Below are positions 10,046 through 19,184 of a stretch of 64,000 nt of DNA, one piece after another. Under the pieces are notes generated by a model that was given only the letters and a program-made list of their open reading frames with translations, was not told the DNA's origin and did not search any database. The DNA is taken from positions 76,425,786-76,489,785 of the forward strand of contig NC_087065.1 in NCBI RefSeq assembly GCF_963678635.1, read 5' to 3'. This DNA comes from Symsagittifera roscoffensis. Its lineage: Eukaryota > Xenacoelomorpha > Acoela > Convolutidae. Position 1 is the stretch's first letter; each line of letters begins with the position of its first letter. A program made the translations under genes and the position numbers.

Positions 10046-11115
10046 AAAAAGCCTTTTTTAAATTTCACAATTAGCACAGAAGGTTGTGACCAAAATCTTG
10101 AAAAAAAAATTAAATTTCTTTCAAATTAGTCTCGTTTTTTCTGCCTGGTGTGGGAGAATGATCTGAACGAAAAACAAAAATTAGAGGCCAGCTAACGAGA
10201 AATTCAAAAAGTTTCAAAAACGGTAAGAAAATTGACTTCTCTGAGGGTCATAACTTTTTTGCGTGAATAAATATGGGTGTAAAGGTAGCTCTTCACAAGC
10301 CATCCTTTATTTTGAAACTAAAATCTCAAGATTTGAGAGGGTAGTTTTCGAAAAAGAAAAGTCGAAAATTTTTTTTAAAAACGGTTAAAAAAATCGTCTT
10401 TTTAAGGGACTTTTTGTGTAAAAAAAGCTTGGGCGTGGCCGCTCATGCAGTGGAGCTTCGCACGGCGCCATTAAAACCAAAATCTCAGATTTGAGAGGAT
10501 AGTTTTTGAGAACATGTAGAAAAAACCAAAAATATGAGTCAAAAATTGCCCCCACACATTTTTCGAAGGCTGTAGAAAGTGGGGTAAGGAAAAAAAGAGA
10601 TTAGGGGAGTATACAGGCACACCGGAGAATGGGCGCAATTCCCATTTGTACCCCTATTTTTATAAATCGGTAGAAGTTTTGAGAAAAACTAAATTATTGA
10701 AAAAAGTGAAGCTTTTTTTTTAAAGCGTCTCAAAAAACATAAAAAAAACCCGATCCCATACATTTTCAAAATACCTGTTTTTATCAAGCAGGAACTTAGG
10801 CATATTTGACAGTCAAAGTAAAATAGGCAAATTGCAAAACAGTTTTTGTAGAAAAAAGACGAAAAATATATTGAAATTATCAAAAAAATTTCGAATATTT
10901 TGCTGAAGTTTTTTGAATTTTAGAAGATTTTGGTTACCAAAATAGTGTTAAAAACTGCAAAAACTAAATTTATTCGATTTAAAAAACTAAGCACAAATAG
11001 GCTATTGTGAACCGCTTAAATACGCCTGCTCGCTCGCTTTATTCACTGGAAATTAGTAGAAATTAAAAATTTCAAATGTTTTCTCGAAAGAATTTTTTTT
11101 CAAGTTTTTTTATGT
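10046..11115. other. Intergenic DNA with an internal direct repeat
   Basis: No gene seen. Two related blocks lie at about 10240-10365 and 10395-10525. Each contains 'aaaatctca.gatttgagagg.tagttttcgag', and the pair frames a GC-richer patch (GCTTGGGCGTGGCCGCTCAT) around 10430. The frame at 10689-10883 (minus) is low complexity. Confidence 0.4.
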
Positions 11116-11250
11116 CGTTCGAATCACGACTGCAAGGGCTTTAACATGATATATCACTTAAAACATTGCGATGATTATTTGTGGTACTTCTTTTCGCGTG
11201 AAAAACAAACACACCCGAATACAAAGTTCCTAACAATTTTCAATTGTCGG
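11116..11250 (+). repeat. CGAATCATGACTG-family dispersed repeat, longer copy
   Basis: Begins TTCGAATCACGACTGCAAGG and continues with ACATGATATATCACTTAAAA, 'ttcgcgtgaaaaacaaacacacc' and 'tacaaagttcc', ending near 'tttcaattgtcggaaca'. This is the best match to the 1192-1312 copy. Confidence 0.55.
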
Positions 11251-11736
11251 AACAGAAATATATGGGCTCAAAGCTCTTAGAAACTCTGGAATTTTTTTAG
11301 GTGGACATTCTTATTTCATAACCTTACAAAGTTCGAGAAAACTTATTCCAGGGATATTTTTCAGCCAGGAAAACCAACTAAATCCAATTTTGCGACCTGA
11401 AATTTTTCAGACTTTTTTGACATTTGAACATAATGGGAGAGCAAAAAAAGTTGATAGGAAATTAAGAAGAAATCAAACTCAAGTCGAAATTTGAAAAAAA
11501 AATCAGTTGAAATTAGCAACTGAAATTAAACTGAACATAGAGAAATCAAAAGTCAAATAGATAAATCACAAATTCGAATGTGAACAAATTTCATTCCAGG
11601 TTCTTGAGAAAATGGTTAAAAAAACACAAAATAATCAATTGAAAACTCACTTTGTTTTTATACACTTATAGACACTTGAATAAAATTCTCGATTAATGCA
11701 ACCTTGAACTATAGGGCCATAAATATTTTTCTGTAT

Positions 11737-11742
11737 TTTATT
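11737..11742 (-). terminator. Poly(A) signal of the RTRAF homologue
   Basis: Canonical AATAAA on the minus strand 17 bases downstream of the stop codon at 11759; the very short 3' UTR is normal for nematodes. Confidence 0.65.
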
Positions 11743-11758
11743 CCAACAAAAATGAGTA

Positions 11759-12517
11759 TCATCTTCCGACTTGCCCTAAAGATTGGTCAGTTTTAGGATT
11801 GGCTGTGATAGCCTGGGCGGCTACAATAGTCTCGTTTATTTGAGTCTGGAGCTTTCGAAGTTCATTTATATGCAATAATCTTAAAACTTTTGCAGCATCT
11901 TTAACTTGTTGGTCATCAACATCTAGGCCCAGCTCGACGTCCTTCAAAGGGACGCTTATGGCGGGTTCCCTATTGTTTATAAACTCTTCGACAGCTTCTT
12001 CTTTGAGTCTCGCTTCACAAAAAATGGCGAGAGCTTTAAGAACGTACATATTCTGATCATGTTGCATTATGTTTACCACTTTGGCGCTCTCTAAAACACC
12101 GGAAACAAAATCAGGGCTGGTGGGATCGAGACTGTTCAAAGCATCTATTGCAGCAGCAGCCGCTGCCTTTCCAGAAAAACTACCACTAACAATATTCTCT
12201 TTTGTCATCGGTCGATACTTTTCAACATTATCTCCATACTCATACCGAATTGCTAAATTCAGCAGCCAATTTATGATGAGCACTCGCTTACATCGTATCG
12301 ATTCAGGGCACTCAATGTCCCTGAGATACACATTCAGAGCATTCTCCCATTGTGAAGATGAATAACTTCTCAACTCCGCTCTATCTTCTTCCTTGTACCA
12401 GCGAATCTTTTGATCTTCCAGCCAAATGATCAACAAACGAAAGCTCGTTTCATCGTTTAAATCAAAAGATTGAGCACCAGGGTACTCAAGAGCACGTAAC
12501 TTTGAGCCGAATTTCAT
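11759..12517 (-). CDS. RTRAF / hCLE (C14orf166, CGI-99) homologue
   Basis: A 252-residue protein starting MKFGSKLRALEYPG. It matches the RTRAF family along its length: a KLRALEYP-type opening, FRLLIIWLEDQKIRWYK, a YLRDIECP block, WLLNLAIRYEYGDN, and a C-terminal helical region with LRLLHINELRKLQTQINETI ending in ANPKTDQSLGQVGR. The human protein is about 244 residues, so the copy is full length. RTRAF is a subunit of the RTCB-DDX1-FAM98 tRNA ligase complex, which joins tRNA and XBP1-type exons and shuttles RNA between nucleus and cytoplasm. The start at 12517 is chosen because a strong acceptor (TTTTTTTCAG) ends three bases before it; the in-frame upstream ATG at 12574 would lie in the outron. 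The gene is intronless. A hAT-type MITE begins 45 bases upstream of the start codon. Codon usage looks ordinary. Confidence 0.92.
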   Translation of the reverse strand: MKFGSKLRALEYPGAQSFDLNDETSFRLLIIWLEDQKIRWYKEEDRAELRSYSSSQWENALNVYLRDIECPESIRCKRVLIINWLLNLAIRYEYGDNVEKYRPMTKENIVSGSFSGKAAAAAAIDALNSLDPTSPDFVSGVLESAKVVNIMQHDQNMYVLKALAIFCEARLKEEAVEEFINNREPAISVPLKDVELGLDVDDQQVKDAAKVLRLLHINELRKLQTQINETIVAAQAITANPKTDQSLGQVGR

Positions 12518-12535
12518 CTTCTGAAAAAAAATTAA
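12518..12535 (-). promoter_or_regulatory. Strong acceptor (probable SL trans-splice site) of the RTRAF gene
   Basis: The minus strand reads AATTTTTTTTCAG followed by AAG and the ATG, a near-perfect nematode acceptor. No coding exon is seen upstream, so trans-splicing is more likely than a cis intron. Confidence 0.7.
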
Positions 12536-12561
12536 ATTATAGAGAGATAGCCAGTTGCTGT

Positions 12562-13066
12562 CAGGGCAGGTCAAAAATCAATTGCCATTGCAATTAATTG
12601 AAATTCTTCAGTGCAATTAATTGATTTTCATTCCTGACCAATTAGAATTAACTGATTGCGCTCTACCAATTAATTGCAATTGTTTTCATCAAACGCATTT
12701 CCTAGAAACAACCACACACTTCTCTGAAAACCATTTTTTTCTAATTCATCAAACAGCAATCTTGCTTAAAAGATTAAAAGTACTGCAGAATATGCATATT
12801 CTGATCTTCGGCAAATTTCTGATATGCATAATCTGATCTTCGGCAAATTTCTGTAAAGGCAATTATTTCGGAAAACCAACAAAAAATACTGGGAGAGGGA
12901 ATTCTTGTCAAAAATTGTTAACCAAGAGTGTTGCTTCTTGCAATTAATTATACAATTAAATGCAATTTAATTTTGCGTTGTGCCAATTAATTGATAATTG
13001 ACTTTCAACGTTCCAGTTAATTGTAATTTGATTTTCAGTTGTCCAATTAATTTTTGACTTGCCCTG
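12562..13066. mobile_element. hAT-type MITE with perfect 8-bp target-site duplication
   Basis: Terminal inverted repeats of about 23 bp: the left end reads CAGGGCAGGTCAAAAATCAA, and the reverse complement of the right end reads CAGGGCAAGTCAAAAATTAA. The element is flanked on both sides by GTTGCTGT (12554-12561 and 13067-13074), an exact 8-bp duplication. An 8-bp duplication with CAGGG-type ends is characteristic of the hAT superfamily. The 505-bp interior has no transposase and is full of CAATTAATTG-like palindromes near both ends, plausible subterminal transposase-binding motifs. Near 12790-12850 a short unit (CTGATCTTCGGCAAATTTCT) is doubled. It inserted in the 5' region of the RTRAF gene. 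Confidence 0.9.
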
Positions 13067-13074
13067 GTTGCTGT

Positions 13075-13648
13075 GCACGTAGCACAGAAGGCTCCGACCT
13101 CTTTCATATTGATGAAATAATCAGAAGTTCGAAAATATTATAGTAACAGAGGTTACAATCAGGACTCCCTTCATCACATTATCCAGTCAAAATCCTCGTG
13201 GATTTTAAGATATGAAAGATTAATAGTATAATTTGGATTAAAGTAAAGTGAGTCAGATGGTTGGGAATCAAGCCAACCAAATTGAGAAAATTGACACCAT
13301 CACAGAATAAACCGGAGTTAAAAGTGACCCAAAAGACTGACCTGATATGAGGCTACTGGTCTATCATATTTTTAAATGAAGCTGCGCTGTTGTTCCCTTG
13401 GCTCTATAAATTGAAAACTTCTTCGAGAATAGTTTTATCATTAAAAGGTGCCGAGTACACAGGCAGCGTTTGCAACATGTATTGCGAGGGAGATTCTCTG
13501 CTTAAGAAAACTACCTGCCCTGGGTTCCTCGGCACACGTGCAAAATTTCTTACAAAGCTTAATCAGAAAAATCTCAGTGCTAAGACCGGTGGCACCCTGA
13601 GCTTCAAAAGCTATTGGTTGAATATTATAACCATTATTACAAAAAAGG
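13075..13648. other. Unique flank between the MITE and the LTR array
   Basis: GC-richer than the DNA to its left. A plus-strand frame (13390-13668) encodes 92 residues with a non-repetitive, somewhat Cys-rich composition (MYCEGDSLLKKTTCPGFLG). I do not recognise it, and its 3' end runs into the LTR fragment at 13649, so if it was an exon it is truncated. This is the host sequence into which the LTR array inserted. Confidence 0.4.
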
Positions 13649-13777
13649 TGTTACATACGCCAACTTAAGTCACACATGAGGTTAAGAAAAATAGGCCCTA
13701 TAACCATTGGCTCAAGAGTCAGGGTCACTATCTCTTGTGTTTTTCAACCTCAAGCGGTAGTAGCCAATTCGGTTCAC
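13649..13777 (-). repeat. B-type LTR fragment at the left edge of the array
   Basis: Starts TGTTACATACGCCAACTTAA and matches the first 129 bp of the B-type LTRs at 40308 and 52059 (shared 'aggccctataaccattggctcaagagtcagg' and 'ccaattcggttcac'). It is interrupted after TTCAC by an A-type LTR beginning TGTAATATTCGCC. The identical junction is found at 18139/18140. Confidence 0.75.
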
Positions 13778-14632
13778 TGTAATATTCGCCCAAATACTTC
13801 ACAGTGAAAAAGCACCTCTTGACGACTGGCCGACGTCAGTTACCTAAATTCTACTCGTGTTTCACCGCCTTGACCTAGCCAGTTGATTTTCTGGTCTGTT
13901 GAGGCCTAAAAAAAAGTTACCATTTTTTTGCCATCAGTCAAGCTACTTTTGGTCAGCTTTCGTTTGCATGCGACGACAACCACATAGCTGGGTCTGGGAT
14001 CCCCAGACTACGTGATTGCTATCAAAAACACGGCTCGAATAGCCTATTTTACTATGTTTTTAGTGACTGTTATATACTAAATCCATTGGAGATGGATTGA
14101 CCTTTTCCTCTTCCTAGCTCCTCATTTTCTAAAGTAACAAATAATATTGGGGTTAATACAAATGTTCAGGACATCAGAGTAGCTAAAAATTTAGTCTACT
14201 ATAATCTTTCAAAATACGACAGTCTCTGGGTGCCGTGCCTCCGATTCCGTGATCTTCAGGAATTAACGTTGTTTCTTCTTCCACTTCGTGGCATGGGAGG
14301 GTACTGATCCTTACGGCTCTCCCACTGAAGCCTCCTTTCTTCTTATCGGCTTCCGCTATAGTACTTATCGTGCGTGATCGTCACGATAAGAGAATTCTTA
14401 TTTTTCTTACGTTTTTCTCGACCGTTTCTCACTTGTTAATTCGGTTGTTCTGTTTTGTTCTAGCAAATAAAGCCACTTTCTGTGTTTCTCAGAAATCTTC
14501 CGACGCCATTCAAATTTTTGAAATTTTGCTTCTCGACCCTCCTTTTCTTGATTAATTTGTCATTAACAACGTTAATACTCTTTTTCTTGTTCGTCGGAGG
14601 GTTCGGCGGTGTCAATCCGGCGGAATGGCACA
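13778..14632 (-). repeat. 3' LTR of element A1 (A-type)
   Basis: Plus-strand ends TGTAATATTCGCCC and CGGAATGGCACA, 855 bp. It is closely related to the 5' LTR of element D at 30793-31673 and more distantly to the element C LTR at 53017-53927. The short palindrome ATCCAT-ATGGAT at 14081-14097 is shared by all LTR subfamilies here. Next to it (14633 on) the minus strand has the polypurine-type CTGCCCGGGGAGTA, which marks this as the 3' LTR. Confidence 0.85.
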
Positions 14633-15401
14633 TACTCCCCGGGCAGTCCCCTTCAATGTCCCCATTGAACGCATAACGCCGGGTTATATTCAGGTGGTGA
14701 TCCAGCTTTCCATAATCATCTTACAAATCGCATTAGAAAAATGAAATTTATCTACTACACCTCAACTCACCGCGTTTCATAAATGGCATTGTACTACAAT
14801 TCACTGCCTTTCAACATTTTCACAAAATTTGCACTATGAGGAGTGTCCTAGATAAAATTTCTTTTCTGAATACTTACGTCACTCCTCCGTAAAATTTCTC
14901 CTCGCTCTTGCTGATTAAAAAATTGGGATGTGATACGGCCACGCACCCGTTAAAATTACTTTAATGTCACTCACCAAGTATATTCATTCATTTATGCGTT
15001 TGCTCTCAAAATTAAAACTAAGAAACTCTGTGGCTAGAAAAAGGTAATGAGGTACTCACCCTCTTCGAGCAAGCGTACCCACCCTATAAGGTTGTCACAA
15101 AGTGAAGATATGTCCTAGACAGGTTAAAAACTCCAGTCAGGTTTGAATAGGTAAATATACTCGCCTAAAGCCTATATATGTATATATAAATAACATCAAC
15201 TAAAATTCTTCATAAAATTCAATAATTTAACAACAACTGTAACAATTTCAAGTCTGGTTTGACCAAACTGCATCAAAACAAAAAGATTAAAAATTTCATT
15301 AATCAATCTTGGTTGATTAGTTCAAGTTTTTACATACAACGACAAAAAAAATTCTTTTCTCTCAAGTCTTTAATCTTCGTCCATCACTTCTGGTTCCTTG
15401 C
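14633..15401 (-). other. A1 3' UTR with polypurine tract
   Basis: Sequence between the terminal gene and the LTR, matching 18167-18902 (D) and, more weakly, 53928-54738 (C; shared 'ataaatggcat.gtactac', 'cactatgagga', 'cacaaagtga'). The polypurine tract lies at its LTR end. No gene is seen. Confidence 0.6.
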
Positions 15402-15698
15402 TCAATGTCTTCTAGAATTTTTTGCAGCATATCCACAGAGTTTCGGGCTGTGCCCCAGCTTTCCTGCTCCAGCAACCTCTGTTTGCAGCAGGGTAGTAGG
15501 TCCACATTTACTTTCTGCTCTCTGTTCTAGGTCAGCTTGTAGGACCTCTTTCCTTTCCTTTTGAGTGGTGCAAGACATCCCAGCTACTCGCTTCACTGCC
15601 GTGGTCACAGCGTTCCTATGTGCCAGGAATGCTCTCTTATAGGCTCCCGGTCCTATGTCCAGCTGGAAAGATCGATAGGCTGCCGTGTTTCGGGACAA
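15402..15698 (-). pseudogene. Small basic terminal protein of the element (A1 copy)
   Basis: About 98 residues, beginning SRNTAAYRSFQLDIGPGAYK and containing FLAHRNAVTTAVKRV. It is homologous to the 126-residue protein at 54739-55119 of element C (QLDIGAGAFKRALVTHRNAV) and to 18903-19184 of D. The family is recognised only by this mutual similarity; fold and function are unknown. In A1 its frame is offset from the upstream gene by one base, while in C the two share a frame separated by a UAG. Confidence 0.65.
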
Positions 15699-17104
15699 AT
15701 GACGATCGCGCGTTCATACACCCATGCCGTCATCTCCGGACGGAACGAAGGCATCAATCTTTGTCTTGCCCAAATTCTTTCTATTTCTTTCGGTATCCTC
15801 AAAATTTTGCAGGTCATTTTGAGCAGATCCAGTCTTTTGCTGATGCTCACTCGGCTCAATTGCTCCGGATTTGGCACGGCCATCTCCTGTTCTATCGGCC
15901 CTGCATTGGCTTCCAGCCATCTTGATTACTTGAGCCACTGAAGCCCCTCCAAAGGAGATCACATTAGTTTGTCCTCCTACTAGAACTGGGTTCAAATCCC
16001 TCACCAGGATGTCCCCTATGATTAGGTGTTGGCTGCCCGTCGGCACCGATTGGTGGATCGCCGCTGGATTCCAAGTCATACCGTTCAGGCAGGCTCTGGG
16101 GTGTTCCGCTGCGAATTGCACGAAGGTCCTTCGGGTGTTGAGGTCCGGCTCTGTGGGATTCGTTGATTTTTCCTTTCTGATGGTTGACTGGCCCGCTCGC
16201 TGAGTAGGAACAATCCTGCCCAAGATTCGGTCTCTCGCTCGGTTTATTTCTTGTATCGCAGCTTTGGCCACTTGCTCAAATATCTCTGGAACTAAGTAGC
16301 CAGGTAAGCGTCCGAGGGGTCAGGTATCGTGTTTCTCGCGTTTGAAGGCGAGCTCACTCACTGTGGGGCCGTCACCTCACTGGGTGTATAAAGTTCCTGA
16401 GTCTTGGATTTGGCTGTCGTCTCGATATTCATCATCGCCAGAACCTCCCGCGACAACTTGCTGACTGTAGCATTATGGAGCTCCTTCAAGTAATTTATCT
16501 CCTCTTCCCTGAAGAGGGCCTGCAGCTCTTCGTATTTACGTTTCCATTCGTCACATTCTTTCCCCTTTATCTTGAAGCTCGTTCAACCTCGTGCTTAACT
16601 GCTTCCAGTTTTTGTCTTTCTTCTCCAGTGTTTCACTCGTCTCTGCCGTTTGTATCTGAATTTCGTTCATTCTGACCTTTTTCATTGGAGAAGCCGCTGT
16701 TGGGGAGTCTGCTGAGTGTGATGGGCCCGGCCCGTCACTTAATCGCTTGGCTCCAAGGAGAAGCTGTACAGGCTGAACAGGTATGGGCATTTCCCCTAAC
16801 CGTTAGTCCCTCTGCTCGCCCAGTCCAGGTTCATGAGCTAAGTCGTGACCCGGCATTTCCCCTCGTCGCCATCTCATGAGTCGGTTACGACCTCTCTCGG
16901 TGGTCCCGGACGCGCCAAAGGCCAACATCCGGGCCACCTACGTGGGGCGTTCCCCGCCAGCTTCCTTTCCCAACGCATTGAGGAGTGCGACGGTGAATAT
17001 CGCCCGCTCCGTTCCTCCAATCCAAAGTTGCAATCAATCACCTCGTCCAGAGCCGATCCCAGTCTCGCTGAGACAAAATTCATCAAATCGTTGGTATCAC
17101 TCAT
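15653..17104 (-). pseudogene. Broken coiled-coil/SGNH-hydrolase gene (A1 copy) with a 7-kb-type internal deletion
   Basis: Begins MSDTNDLMNFVSARLG at 17104, matching the start of the giant protein of element C. It then runs through the MRWRRGEMSGHDL-type N-terminal region, a coiled-coil stretch (around 16551-16790) and the first SGNH block (HLIIGDILVRDL; D has GDSLVRDL). Right after the second block (SFGGASVAQVIK, near 15925) the sequence jumps to text matching WLEAHVRENN near the end of the 55126-57210 gene of C. About 7 kb present in C is missing, and the junction changes frame. Several other frameshifts break the N-terminal part. In A1 the nucleophile block reads GDI, so Ser is Ile. No functional enzyme is possible. 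Confidence 0.75.
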
Positions 17105-17556
17105 TCTTCTTCGTGTGTGACTGTTCGTGTTTCTCTGATTCAGTTCAAGTTCAACAAAAAAAAGTACGATTAATTAAGATCTAAAAAACAAGTCACGACT
17201 TAGATTAATCGTTCCGAGCTGTTTCATCTCTAAGATAAAACATCCTTCACATCTGTTAAAAGCAGTCCATCGAAACTCTTTTGTTTTCAGTTTAAAAACT
17301 AGCAACAAGGCCGATCGTCCACCTGCGATCTTGTCAGAATAATCATAATTGAGCGCTGTCACCTTTCGTTCCTGGAGTGTTCACGCTTCCATGACATAAG
17401 TATCTTTGAAAACATAACCTAACCATAACATAACATTCAATATATCACATATCAACACTATCACATAAAGACCTAATACCTAATAATTAACCTAAAATTT
17501 AATTCCAATGACTAAAAAGTAAACCTAATAAAGACTATTTAACACTGAATATGGCT
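17105..17556 (-). other. Spacer between the macrodomain and SGNH genes (A1)
   Basis: About 450 bp without coding potential, matching 20541-20992 in D. On the minus strand an 'actgaatcag' acceptor-like site lies about 45 bases before the SGNH start codon, so the downstream gene may be expressed from a spliced RNA; this is weak. Confidence 0.4.
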
Positions 17557-17955
17557 CTAGCAGATGCTCAGACAATAATTTTCATGTAACTAGGACTCTA
17601 TGTCCTTTTTTGAAAACATTACTTGTACGAGGGCATATAACTCTTGGATGCAGTTTTCCCCTATTGGGATCATAGACTGGTAAAGAGAGAGAGGTCACTA
17701 CTCTCTCAACCAGGAAATCCTTGAGTCTAGTTCAGGCCAGCACAAGTTCTGGGGATTTACATGTTGTCTATCAGTGGCCTTAGTTACCAGGAAACACAAA
17801 TATTTCCCTGGTATCTGTGATACAACAGGGGGAAGCGCTATCATCCCTCCTACACCAGGCCTCTGTTTCCATAAAAACTCGATGTTCTTGTACTCTCTTT
17901 TGAAGTCGGCCGCTAGTGCTGTCTTAAAACTTACATCAGCGGTTATCGCTTGACA
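17557..17955 (-). pseudogene. TARG1-like macrodomain gene fragment (A1 copy)
   Basis: Contains ITADVSFKTALAADFKREYK, KQRPGVGGMIALPP, GKYLCFLVTKATDRQHVNP and, in a shifted frame, a SLPVYDPNRGKL-type end, closing with a TAG at 17557. This is the OARD1/TARG1 layout: an I-[ST]-x-D substrate-loop strand, a GxGGxxAL strand, a YLxFLVTK strand with the conserved Lys, and a final LSMP-type strand. The N-terminal part is replaced by B-type leader sequence at 17955, so it is a 5'-truncated remnant. A +/-1 shift near 17695 separates the last strand. Confidence 0.65.
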
Positions 17956-17984
17956 CCGGTACTTTAGATTTGATGTCATAAAAA

Positions 17985-17999
17985 CACCCAGGAGCGCCA
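17985..17999 (-). promoter_or_regulatory. tRNA-Asn-type primer-binding site (A1)
   Basis: The minus strand reads TGGCGCTCCTGGGTG, beginning with the TGG that pairs to a tRNA CCA tail, 11 bases inside the LTR end at 18011. The same site is found next to three other LTRs in the window. Confidence 0.75.
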
Positions 18000-18010
18000 T
18001 AAAAACACTA

Positions 18011-18139
18011 TGTAACAGTCGCCTACTTAAGTCACATATGTGGCTAAGAAAAATAGGCCCTATAACCATTGGCTCAAGAGTCAGGGTCACTATCTCTTGT
18101 TTTTTTGAACCTCAAGCGGTAGTAGCCAATTCGGTTCAC
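18011..18139 (-). repeat. Left 129 bp of a B-type LTR, split by element D
   Basis: Matches 40308-40436 base for base in layout, from TGTAACAGTCGCC to CGGTTCAC. The rest of this LTR resumes at 31674 (CACTTGCGACATGAG). It is therefore one LTR, formerly joining A1 and B1, cut by the insertion of D. Confidence 0.8.
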
Positions 18140-18166
18140 TGTAATATTCGCCCAAATACTACACAT
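18140..18166 (-). repeat. Remnant of the D 3' LTR
   Basis: Only TGTAATATTCGCCCAAATAC remains, joined at about 18160-18167 to 3' UTR sequence (CATAACGCCGGG) that in A1 follows the complete LTR. About 830 bp of LTR plus the polypurine tract are deleted. Confidence 0.75.
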
Positions 18167-18902
18167 AACGCATAACGCCGGGTTATATTCAGGTGGTGAT
18201 CCAGCTTTCCATAATCATCTTACAAATCGCATTAGAAAAATGAAATTTATATACTACACCTCAACTCACCGCGTTTCATAAATGGCATTGTACTACATTT
18301 CACTGCCTTTCAACATTTTCACAAAATTTGCACTATGAGGAGTGTCCTAGATAAAATTTAGTTTCTGAATACTTACGTCACTCCTCCGTAAAATTTCTCC
18401 TCGCTCTTGCTGATTAAAGCCTATATATGTATAAATTGGGATGTGATTAATTTAATGTCACTCATCAAGTATATTCATTCATTTATGCGCTTGCTCTCAA
18501 TATTAAAACTAAGAAAATCTGTGGCTAGAAAAAAGTAATGAGGTACTCACCCTCTTCGAGCAAGCGTACCCACCCTATAAGGTCGTCACAAAGTGAAGAT
18601 GTGTCCTAGACAGGTTAAAAACTCCAGTCAGGTTTGAATAGGTAAATATACTCGCCTAAAGCCTATATATGTATATATAAATAACATCAACTAAAATTCT
18701 TCATAAAGTTCAATAATTTAACAACAACTGTAACAATTTCAAGTCTGGTTTGACCAAACTGCATCAAAACAAAAAGTTTAAAAATTTCATTAATCAATCT
18801 TGGTTGATTAGTTCAAGTTTTTACACACAACGACAATAAAAATTACTTTTCTCTCAAGTCTTTAATCTTCGTCATCACTTCTGGTTCCTTTCTCAATGTC
18901 TT
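18167..18902 (-). other. D 3' UTR
   Basis: Same sequence as 14670-15401 with small indels, for instance a duplicated GCCTATATATGTATA block near 18417-18432. No gene. Confidence 0.5.
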
Positions 18903-19184
18903 CTAGAACTTTTTGCAGCATATCCACAGAGTTTCGGGCCCCAGCTTTCCTGCTCCAGCAACCTCTGTTTGCAGCAGGGTAGTAGGTCCACATTTACTTT
19001 CTGCTCTCTGTTCTAGGTCAGCTTGTAAGACCTCTTTCTTTTCCTTTTGAGTGGTGCAAGACATCCCAGCTACTCGCTTCACTGCCGTGGTCACAGCGTT
19101 CCTATGTGCCAGGAATGCTCTCTTATAGGCTCCCGGTCCTATGTCCAGCTGGAAAGATCGATAGGCTTCCGTGTTTCGGGACAA
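18903..19184 (-). pseudogene. Small basic terminal protein (D copy)
   Basis: 93 residues, nearly identical to the A1 copy over the first 80 residues; a short deletion near 18938 changes the C-terminus. Function unknown. Confidence 0.6.

Larger units (their letters stand above)
13649..18010 (-). mobile_element. Element A1: internally deleted Gypsy-class element, near-duplicate of the 3' part of D
   Basis: It contains, in minus-strand order, a tRNA-type PBS, a few bases of B-type leader, part of the macrodomain gene, the SGNH gene with a large internal deletion, the small terminal gene, a 3' UTR and a 3' LTR. Gag, protease, RT and integrase are absent. It is nearly identical over about 3 kb to 18167-21400 in element D, including the same deletion junction and the same LTR-in-LTR junction. 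A1 is therefore a duplicate of the D 3' region or was copied from the same deleted parent. It could only move with help in trans. Confidence 0.8.

Noticed and set aside
13390-13668. Reading the flank frame as part of a host TARG1-like macrodomain
   Set aside because: A loose resemblance (an SSRI start, a CEGDSLL stretch, a later GGTL) is too weak and lacks the LVTK strand; no function is assigned.
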